Shown here: positions 1 to 5,282 of the stretch, piece by piece
Numbering within the stretch: the first letter of the stretch is position 1
Layout: each line of letters starts with the position of its first letter
Source: Gammaproteobacteria bacterium
GTDB taxonomy: Bacteria; Pseudomonadota; Gammaproteobacteria; Pseudomonadales; Azotimanducaceae
NCBI GenBank assembly: GCA_002694945.1
Contig: NZNP01000037.1
Location: 9,260-15,699 of the forward strand
DNA length: 6,440 nucleotides
Direction of reading: 5' to 3'
The notes under the pieces: generated by a model
What the model was told of the DNA's origin: nothing
The model's input: only the letters and a program-made list of their open reading frames with translations
Database searches by the model: none
Program-made: the position numbers and the translations under genes

Positions 1-59
1 CCGGTCGCCGGGTTCGCCAGTTTCCGCTGGACCGCTACGGTTTCACGCTGAGGTCCTGA
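1..59 (+). CDS. C-terminal tail of an upstream gene, possibly a molybdopterin-binding oxidoreductase subunit (partial)
   Basis: The frame running from base 3 to the TGA at 57-59 encodes GRRVRQFPLDRYGFTLRS and stops 3 bases before the ATG of the amidohydrolase, as expected for the preceding gene of the same operon. The 5' part lies outside the window. Bases 1-2 (CC) are the end of a codon for Ala, Pro, Ser or Thr. The string resembles the 'TGKRIRxLPL' pattern near the C-terminus of large molybdopterin-binding subunits of the xanthine dehydrogenase/isoquinoline oxidoreductase family, and the split codon would allow the Thr. With only 18 full residues this is a guess at family level. Another frame also stops nearby (TGA 49-51), so even the reading frame is not certain. 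Confidence 0.4.
   Translation, partial: GRRVRQFPLDRYGFTLRS
50..53 (+). promoter_or_regulatory. Ribosome binding site of the amidohydrolase
   Basis: GAGG lies 9 bases before the ATG at 63, inside the last codons of the upstream reading frame. It supports ATG 63 as the start and fits translation as part of a polycistronic message. No promoter can be recognised in the 62 bases available upstream. Confidence 0.55.
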
Positions 60-62
60 ATC

Positions 63-1379
63 ATGTCGGAAAAGATATTGATAAGGTCGGGACAAGTTAT
101 TGATGGTCTCGGCAATGAGCCGCGTATTGCTGATTTGCTGATTACCGGCAACCGGATCGACCGCGTGGGGGAAAATCTTACCACTGCAGACACTACCCGG
201 GTGATCGATGCTGCGGGCTGCACTGTCATGCCAGGGCTCATCGATACCCATTGCCATATTAGCTTTGACGAACCGAGTTCCAATGATGAACTTTTTTTTC
301 ATCGGAATCGTGAGGGCCTTGCTGCCATCATAGCCGCGGCCAATGTCGTCAAGTTACTCCGGGCTGGTGTAACAGGATTTCTTGATGCAGATAGCCTGTT
401 CGAGGTGGGTGTTGATCTGCGCGATGCGATTGAGGCAGGGATAGTTCCCGGACCCAGGATGGCCACCGGAGGTAACGCTCTGTTAACTGCAGCAGGCGGT
501 ACGGCGGGACGCTTGATACCTGAAGAGGGATTAATCGGTTACGGCAAAGTGGTTGGTGATCGCGATGATATTGTTAGGGAAGTACGGCGTCAGATAAAGC
601 GCGGTGTTGACTGGATTAAGGTTCATGTCACGGGTCTTACGCCTCGTCAGAAGACAGTTGGAGAGCAGCAGGTCTGGAGTTTGGCGGAGCTTAAGCTTGT
701 TACTGAAACCGCGCATGAGCTTGGCGTGCCCGTGATCGGACACTGTCGCGGTGCGAGCAGTGTTCGTGACAGTGCGCTTGCCGGTTTCGACATGATTCTT
801 CACGCTACATACATGGACGAGGAAGCACTGTCGGCGGTCGTTGAGAAACAGGTGCCGATTGTGCCGACGTTCACTTTTCAGGCCAATCTTGCCGACTACG
901 GTGCGAGCATCCAGGCGTCTCCGGAACTCCAGGAACTCTTCAGAAAGGAAATTAAAGACAGTGCAAGTATGTTGAGAAGGGCCCATGAGGCCGGCGTGCC
1001 GCTGTTGTGCGGTACAGAAAGCGGATTTTCACTGACGCCATACGGTGAATGGCACTACCGAGAACTTGAAGTGTTTGTCCGGGAATTGGGGTTTTCGACG
1101 ATTGAAGCAATCAAGGCAGCAACTTCGGAAGCGGCTCGGGGTCTTTGCATGTATGGCGAGACAGGAGCGCTGACCGAGGGGCTTTTAGCCGATGTGATTG
1201 TCGTACGTGGAGCTGTTGATCAGGATGTCACGCTGCTGGCCGAGCCTGGTCATATTGAACGCGTTATTCTTAATGGAGAACTGCTCGAATTACCAGCGCC
1301 TAGTCCGAGAGATGATCCGCCCGGTTGGCGGGTTAGCCACTATGGCAAGGGCATTCTGCGCCGTGAGGACATAAAATGA
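63..1379 (+). CDS. Metal-dependent amidohydrolase (imidazolonepropionase-like subgroup)
   Basis: The 438-residue protein belongs to the amidohydrolase superfamily, cytoplasmic metal hydrolases cleaving amide, lactam, peptide or related bonds. The N-terminal beta-sandwich part (about 1-58) leads into the barrel with PGLIDTHCH, whose H63 and H65 are metal ligands. K186 in WIKVH is the expected carboxylated bridging lysine, H227 in GHCRG and H247 in ILHAT are the next ligands, and the C-terminal segment GALTEGLLADVIVV (about 368-381) closes the beta-sandwich. The arrangement is that of the imidazolonepropionase/prolidase-like branch. Odd point: the final metal-site residue, normally Asp in GTD, is Glu319 in LLCGTESG. 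There is no signal peptide. The gene opens the coupled cluster and overlaps the next gene by 4 bases (ATGA). The substrate cannot be read from the sequence; real imidazolonepropionase (HutI) is unlikely because no histidine-utilisation genes are nearby. Family assignment is firm, function open. Confidence 0.92.
   Translation: MSEKILIRSGQVIDGLGNEPRIADLLITGNRIDRVGENLTTADTTRVIDAAGCTVMPGLIDTHCHISFDEPSSNDELFFHRNREGLAAIIAAANVVKLLRAGVTGFLDADSLFEVGVDLRDAIEAGIVPGPRMATGGNALLTAAGGTAGRLIPEEGLIGYGKVVGDRDDIVREVRRQIKRGVDWIKVHVTGLTPRQKTVGEQQVWSLAELKLVTETAHELGVPVIGHCRGASSVRDSALAGFDMILHATYMDEEALSAVVEKQVPIVPTFTFQANLADYGASIQASPELQELFRKEIKDSASMLRRAHEAGVPLLCGTESGFSLTPYGEWHYRELEVFVRELGFSTIEAIKAATSEAARGLCMYGETGALTEGLLADVIVVRGAVDQDVTLLAEPGHIERVILNGELLELPAPSPRDDPPGWRVSHYGKGILRREDIK
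1365..1379 (+). promoter_or_regulatory. RBS and ATGA stop/start overlap, amidohydrolase to P450 A
   Basis: GAGGA at 1365-1369 sits 6 bases before ATG 1376. That ATG shares bases with the amidohydrolase stop TGA (1377-1379), giving an ATGA overlap typical of translational coupling. It fixes the start of P450 A. Confidence 0.8.
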
Positions 1380-2581
1380 AGACTCTAGAGTTAACGGCGT
1401 ACCGTGATTGCGAGCAGGCCCTGAAATTGCCGGACCTGAAACAGGCCCTCTATGACGAGGGTGCAATTCTGATGGATCGCGTATTGGTGACGTTGCATGG
1501 AGAAGAGCACCGCCTGAGGCGCAATGCGGAAATGCGAGTTTTCAGACGGCACTTTTTTCGTCACTTTGAACACGAAGTTATTCCTGCGGTGTTTGATGAT
1601 GTGATGTCGACTGTTGACTTAGAAGTAGAGGACATTGTTGATCTGGGGTATCACTTCATGGTCTTCCTCGCCTTGAAGTTCGCTGGTATTGACCCTCAGC
1701 AGAATACCCGCGAAGAATTCGATGATATGGTAGCGATGCTGCGGATGTTTGGTGTTGCTGCCACCCTGGGTCAGGCAAGAGACAAGGATCTTGAAGCAAA
1801 GACTCAGGCGGTCAGGGATACCTTGGAGGAGTTCGACCGGCGCTTCTTTACTCCGTCGTCAGAGAGGCGTCAGAACCTAATAGAACAGGTCAGGAACGGT
1901 GAGCTGGGTGAAGACCAGTTGCCGATGGATGTATTGACGGTGCTGCTGGCGGACGAGGACAAGCTTAATCTTGTTCGCGATATGGTGGTCCGTGAAACAG
2001 CATTTTATTTCTTAGCGGGTGCTCACACGTCAGTACATTCATTGGGACATGCTATGCACCACCTGCTCAGCTGGTGTGAAGTGCAAAACGGGGCAAGAGA
2101 GCGGTTGATCGCTGATCGGGCCATGACGCAACGCTTCATCCATGAAAGCTTTCGTCTGCATCCTTCCAGTCCTGTATCAAAACGTCGTTGCGTGTCTGAG
2201 GTTACATTGCCTGATGGTCAGACCGCTCAGGTTGGCGATATCGTTATTATTAACCTTCGTCAGGCGAACAGGGATGAGTCGATCTTCGGGCCTGATGCCT
2301 CTAGCTTCAACCCTAGTCGAACGATCGCAAATAGCGTTCCTGAAACAGGGATTACCTTTGGTATCGGGACACATGCTTGCCTTGGTAAGAACTTGGCCGC
2401 AGGTAACCTTGTTAGGGCAGGTAATATGCCTGATGAATCCCATCAGTACGGAACTGTGGCCTGGATCGCGCATGCTCTGCTTGAAGCGGGTCTTCAGAAT
2501 CATCCGGAAGAGCAGCCGGAACTCGATGAATCTATAGATCGGGAGACCTGGTTAAGATATCCGGTGTGTTTTCGCCGCTGA
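1376..2581 (+). CDS. Cytochrome P450 (tandem copy A)
   Basis: A soluble 401-residue P450, of usual bacterial length, with no membrane anchor. It is expected to insert one oxygen atom into an organic substrate, using electrons from a separate ferredoxin and reductase. Visible hallmarks are a C-helix HRLRR (45-49, heme propionate contacts), I-helix LAGAHTS (213-219), ExxR as E257-R260 in HESFRLHP, FNPSR (311-315, the FxPxR motif), and the heme loop TFGIGTHACLG with axial Cys335. Two oddities stand out. First, the I-helix acid before the conserved Thr218 is His217. Second, the L-helix does not follow the cysteine directly: a Gly-, Asn- and Pro-containing stretch (about 343-359) separates CLGKNLAAG from the helix-like VAWIAHALLEAG. 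The following gene encodes a clear paralogue. The assignment to P450 is firm; the CYP family and substrate are not recognisable. Partner genes are absent from the window. Confidence 0.95.
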   Translation: MKTLELTAYRDCEQALKLPDLKQALYDEGAILMDRVLVTLHGEEHRLRRNAEMRVFRRHFFRHFEHEVIPAVFDDVMSTVDLEVEDIVDLGYHFMVFLALKFAGIDPQQNTREEFDDMVAMLRMFGVAATLGQARDKDLEAKTQAVRDTLEEFDRRFFTPSSERRQNLIEQVRNGELGEDQLPMDVLTVLLADEDKLNLVRDMVVRETAFYFLAGAHTSVHSLGHAMHHLLSWCEVQNGARERLIADRAMTQRFIHESFRLHPSSPVSKRRCVSEVTLPDGQTAQVGDIVIINLRQANRDESIFGPDASSFNPSRTIANSVPETGITFGIGTHACLGKNLAAGNLVRAGNMPDESHQYGTVAWIAHALLEAGLQNHPEEQPELDESIDRETWLRYPVCFRR

Positions 2582-2583
2582 TG
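2579..2583 (+). promoter_or_regulatory. TGATG stop/start overlap, P450 A to P450 B
   Basis: The TGA of P450 A (2579-2581) shares a base with ATG 2581. No clear Shine-Dalgarno sequence precedes it, so translation probably depends on ribosomes terminating on P450 A (inference). An in-frame GTG at 2566 would add five residues but also lacks a Shine-Dalgarno sequence. The N-terminus starting at 2581 (MLEVTDY) lines up with LELTAY near the start of P450 A, so ATG 2581 is preferred. Confidence 0.7.
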
Positions 2584-3753
2584 CTGGAAGTGACTGACTA
2601 CAAGACGGCTGTCGAGGTCTTAAAAAACCCGCTTATGGTTCAGGCTCTGTATGAAAAAAGTCCTGTGATTATGGCTGATGTCCTGCTCACGCTGGAAGGG
2701 GATGAGCATCTCCAGCGGCGGCAGGTTGAGTACCGGGTCTTTGATCGGTACTTTTTGCGCGATTATGAGCAACAGGTTTTTCCGCAGGTTTTCGCGCCCA
2801 TTCTGCAACACGCCACTAAAGCCGGCCAGATAGATTTGGTTGAAATGGTTTATCGTGTCGTCATGAACCTGACCGCAGACTTTGCCGGTATCGATCGTCA
2901 GGGCGATTCTGTCACAGAAACGGATATGCTTGTGAAGCTTATAAAGGCGTTCAGCGCGGCCGCGACAATAGAGCACTCAACACTGGATCGTGAGGCGATA
3001 AACAGTGAGGCTGTTAGTAACCTCCAATTGCTGGAAATGAAATTTCTGCGTCCCTCGATCCAACGCCGCCAGGCTATTATCGAGGCTGGCGCTGAACTGC
3101 CTAATGATGTGCTCAGCGCACATCTTCAGGCGGACCCGCCTCTTCCCGCTGATGTGCTGCTTCGTGAGATTGCCTTCTACCTGCAGGCAGGTGCTCACAG
3201 CACGGCCAATTCGACAGTGCATGCGATGCATGAAATTCTGACTTGGTGTCAAGGGTCAAATGGACGCCGGTCGATCCTGTTAAATGACCGGGCTCTGCTA
3301 CAGCGGTGTGTCCACGAATCACTCAGATTGCATCCTGCGTCGCCCGTGTCTTTACGACGTGCTAGTCAACCTGCGGAAATCGGCGGGCGATCATTGGTAG
3401 GTGGAGATCTCGTAGCCGTCAACCTGGAGAAGGCCAATCGAGATCCATTGGTTTTCGGCGCTGACGCAGTTGAGTTTATCCCAGAAAGGCCGCTACCACG
3501 TTCAGTGCGACCCTATGGTCTCTCCTTCGGACATGGTATTCATGCCTGCCTAGGACGTGATCTAGACGGCGGCGTTGTCCCGAAGCAGTCGGTTGTCGGG
3601 ACAGAGGTTCAGATGGGCATAGTCGGATCGATGATCGAAGGTCTGCTGAAAAAGGGGGCGAAATGGGTCGCCGACTCTCCGCCGGAACCAGACCCAGGCA
3701 CTACGCGCAACAATTTCAGTGTTTACCCAATCGCCTTGGAGGCTCGAGTATGA
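2581..3753 (+). CDS. Cytochrome P450 (tandem copy B)
   Basis: Using ATG 2581, this is a 390-residue soluble P450 paralogous to copy A. In the ungapped 50-residue stretch beginning ALY (residue 22 here, 24 in A) I count 25 identities by eye. Hallmarks are HLQRR in the C-helix (43-47), I-helix QAGAHST (202-208), E246-R249 in HESLRLHP, FIPER (299-303) and the heme loop SFGHGIHACLG with axial Cys323. The I-helix again has His (206) at the usual acid position, and the next residue is Ser207 followed by Thr208, so the acid-alcohol pair is altered more than in copy A. After CLGRDLDGG there is an extra segment (about 331-344) before the helix-like MGIVGSMIEGLL. All heme-binding residues are intact, so the protein is probably active rather than a degenerate copy. 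It likely hydroxylates the same pathway's substrate at another position or step (inference). The stop overlaps the SDR start by 4 bases. Confidence 0.95.
   Translation: MLEVTDYKTAVEVLKNPLMVQALYEKSPVIMADVLLTLEGDEHLQRRQVEYRVFDRYFLRDYEQQVFPQVFAPILQHATKAGQIDLVEMVYRVVMNLTADFAGIDRQGDSVTETDMLVKLIKAFSAAATIEHSTLDREAINSEAVSNLQLLEMKFLRPSIQRRQAIIEAGAELPNDVLSAHLQADPPLPADVLLREIAFYLQAGAHSTANSTVHAMHEILTWCQGSNGRRSILLNDRALLQRCVHESLRLHPASPVSLRRASQPAEIGGRSLVGGDLVAVNLEKANRDPLVFGADAVEFIPERPLPRSVRPYGLSFGHGIHACLGRDLDGGVVPKQSVVGTEVQMGIVGSMIEGLLKKGAKWVADSPPEPDPGTTRNNFSVYPIALEARV
3738..3753 (+). promoter_or_regulatory. RBS and ATGA overlap deciding the first SDR start
   Basis: GGAGG at 3738-3742 lies 7 bases before ATG 3750, which overlaps the P450 B stop TGA (3751-3753). 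This supports ATG 3750 over the in-frame ATG at 3663. The latter would add 29 residues that are out-of-frame P450 B coding sequence ahead of the SDR nucleotide-binding motif. Confidence 0.85.
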
Positions 3754-4487
3754 AATCGATGATTGTGACAGGGGCCGCTAATGGTATCGGTCGAGCCATC
3801 GCCCAGGGCGCTGATCTGGCTGGTTATCGCGTCGGCGTTCTCGATATTGCCCGTGAACATGCTGAAGCAACCGCGGCTCAACTCAGTCACGGAGAGCCCC
3901 TGGTCTGTGACGTGACGAACGCTGAGCTGATTGCGCGGCAGTTCGAGCAGTTTGGTGATATTGATGTGCTGGTCAACAATGCCGGCATCCTCCGGACCGG
4001 TCCACTTATAGACCATGAGCCAGACGACTTTCGCCTCGTTATCGAGACGAATCTGAACGCAGTGTTTGTCGCGGCCCAGGCAGCCGCTCGAATCATGCGT
4101 GACCACGGTGGTGGCTGCATCGTTAACATCGCATCGATTGTTGGCATGCATCCCAGTCCAAACAGTGGGGCCTACGCTGCAGCGAAAGGTGGTGTTATTT
4201 CACTTACCCAGCATATGTCTCTGGAGTGGGGGGCTTATGGGATTCGAGTTAATGCTGTCGCTCCAGGCTTTATCGACGCGGGGATGTCTGCACCCTTTTA
4301 CGGAGATCCTGATGTCAGGGAGAGGCGCTCGTCAGCGGTACCGATAGGCAGGCTGGGCTCGGAGGAAGATGTTGTTAAGGCGGTGCTATTTTTGGCTTCT
4401 GACGATGCGGACTATATTTCTGGAGAAACTGTCGCTGTTGATGGCGGGGTAATCAATAGCGTTCTCATGCATTTGCCGAGGGATTGA
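3750..4487 (+). CDS. Classical short-chain dehydrogenase/reductase, NAD(H)-type
   Basis: The 245-residue protein has standard length for a classical SDR, a single Rossmann-fold cytoplasmic oxidoreductase that interconverts alcohols and ketones. The nucleotide-binding motif TGAANGIG is at 7-14, followed by NNAG at 76-79. The catalytic residues are Asn101, Ser129, Tyr142 and Lys146 (YAAAK), and the C-terminal part carries DYISGETVAVDGG. Asp32 at the end of the second beta strand (VLDIA) is the usual mark of NAD(H) preference, and Asp54 is the adenine-ring contact. The start is fixed by a strong Shine-Dalgarno site and the 4-base overlap with P450 B. Placed directly after two P450s, it most likely oxidises a hydroxyl group they introduce (inference). 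FabG-type reductase activity is an alternative on motifs alone, but the NAD-type Asp and lack of fatty acid synthesis genes argue against it. Confidence 0.93.
   Translation: MKSMIVTGAANGIGRAIAQGADLAGYRVGVLDIAREHAEATAAQLSHGEPLVCDVTNAELIARQFEQFGDIDVLVNNAGILRTGPLIDHEPDDFRLVIETNLNAVFVAAQAAARIMRDHGGGCIVNIASIVGMHPSPNSGAYAAAKGGVISLTQHMSLEWGAYGIRVNAVAPGFIDAGMSAPFYGDPDVRERRSSAVPIGRLGSEEDVVKAVLFLASDDADYISGETVAVDGGVINSVLMHLPRD
4478..4483 (+). promoter_or_regulatory. RBS for the second SDR, pointing to a TTG start
   Basis: GAGGGA ends 6 bases before TTG 4490. The other in-frame choices are worse: TTG 4484 directly abuts the motif with no spacer, and ATG 4508 has only a weak GAAG 12 bases upstream. Starting at 4490 gives an N-terminus beginning MKS, like the neighbouring SDR. 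The choice is moderately supported. Confidence 0.55.
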
Positions 4488-4489
4488 TC

Positions 4490-5251
4490 TTGAAGTCACT
4501 TAAACAAATGTCTGTTCTGGTAACAGGCGGTGGTTCTGGGATCGGCGCAGGGACAGCACGTTATCTCGTAGAGCGGGGTGCGCGGGTAACAATTTGTGGT
4601 CGTCGCGAGGACAGGCTTGTACGGGTCGCAGAATCGCTTGGCGACACATGTAATGCCGTACCTGGTGATGTTACCTTGTCCAAGGATCGTGAACGGATTG
4701 TGCAGAAAGCTATAACTCACGGAGATGGCCTGCATGGGCTGGTGAATAATGCGGGCAATATGTATAGGGGTGCCTTGGGGACATTGCAGGAAGAAGAACT
4801 ACTCAAGCTATTCCATGGCAATGTCGTGGCTGGTCTAATGCTTGCGGCTCTTTGTGAAGATGCGCTTGCACTTACGGCTGGGGCGGTCGTGTTTCTCGGT
4901 TCCATTCACAATCGTCGGGCTTTCCCCGGAGCCTCGCCTTATGCGGCGACCAAGGGCGCGATCGAGGCGTTGACCCGATCGCTCGCAGCTGAACTGGGTG
5001 CAAAAAGAATCCGGGTAAATTGTGTGGCCCCAGGGGCAGTGTTTACTGAACTTAATCAGCGGGCTGGATTACTCGATGATGAAGGAGCATTTGCTCGTTT
5101 GCAGGGTATGGCTGATTTGCATGCCCTGGGCCGAATCGGCGAGGTAGAGGAAGTGGCGGAAGCTATCAGCTACTTTCTGATGGCAGAGTGGGTAACCGGC
5201 ACAGTGTTGGAAGTTGATGGTGGATTGGCTCTGGGACTCACGGAAGTTTGA
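4490..5251 (+). CDS. Classical short-chain dehydrogenase/reductase, NADP(H)-type
   Basis: From TTG 4490 the product has 253 residues. It shows TGGGSGIG at 12-19, Asp60 (adenine contact), NNAG at 86-89, the catalytic set Asn111, Ser138, Tyr151 and Lys155 (YAATK), and the late-fold WVTGTVLEVDGG. Instead of an acidic residue after the second beta strand there is CGRRE with Arg38 and Arg39, the pattern linked to NADP(H) binding. It is thus probably not redundant with the NAD-type SDR two bases upstream: the two may act on different hydroxyl groups or in opposite directions (inference). Sequence similarity between the two is general SDR similarity, not an obvious recent duplication. Alternative starts are TTG 4484 and ATG 4508; neither affects the fold. 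This is the last gene of the plus-strand cluster; no convincing terminator hairpin follows within the 31-base gap. Confidence 0.92.
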   Translation: MKSLKQMSVLVTGGGSGIGAGTARYLVERGARVTICGRREDRLVRVAESLGDTCNAVPGDVTLSKDRERIVQKAITHGDGLHGLVNNAGNMYRGALGTLQEEELLKLFHGNVVAGLMLAALCEDALALTAGAVVFLGSIHNRRAFPGASPYAATKGAIEALTRSLAAELGAKRIRVNCVAPGAVFTELNQRAGLLDDEGAFARLQGMADLHALGRIGEVEEVAEAISYFLMAEWVTGTVLEVDGGLALGLTEV

Positions 5252-5282
5252 AAGATTGCCTGGTGAAGGCTGATGTGAACTG

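Noticed and set aside
292..299. Run of eight T in the amidohydrolase
   Set aside because: It could favour polymerase slippage, but the frame continues intact through it (encoding Leu-Phe-Phe) and nothing suggests a programmed shift or an error.
531..986. Minus-strand 151-codon open frame opposite the amidohydrolase
   Set aside because: No family resemblance or start signal, and its residues mirror the codon pattern of the opposite gene, which encodes clear catalytic motifs.
2142..2537. Plus-strand 131-codon open frame within P450 A
   Set aside because: It is fully inside P450 A in another frame, with no recognisable domain; P450 A has all its motifs in the main frame across the same stretch, so this is a shadow and not a sign of a frameshift.
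3576..3603. Inverted repeat TGTCCCG / CGGGACA with a 14-base loop
   Set aside because: A perfect 7 bp stem but it lies mid-gene in P450 B, in the post-Cys extra segment, with no T-run and with coding continuing through it. It could be chance; not called a terminator or regulatory site.
3663..3749. Possible 29-residue N-terminal extension of the first SDR
   Set aside because: It lies inside P450 B coding sequence in another frame, has no SDR features, and a strong Shine-Dalgarno plus ATGA overlap supports ATG 3750.
3723..4151. Minus-strand 142-codon open frame opposite P450 B end and the first SDR
   Set aside because: No recognisable domain; overlaps the conserved SDR Rossmann region on the other strand, so it is best explained as a shadow.
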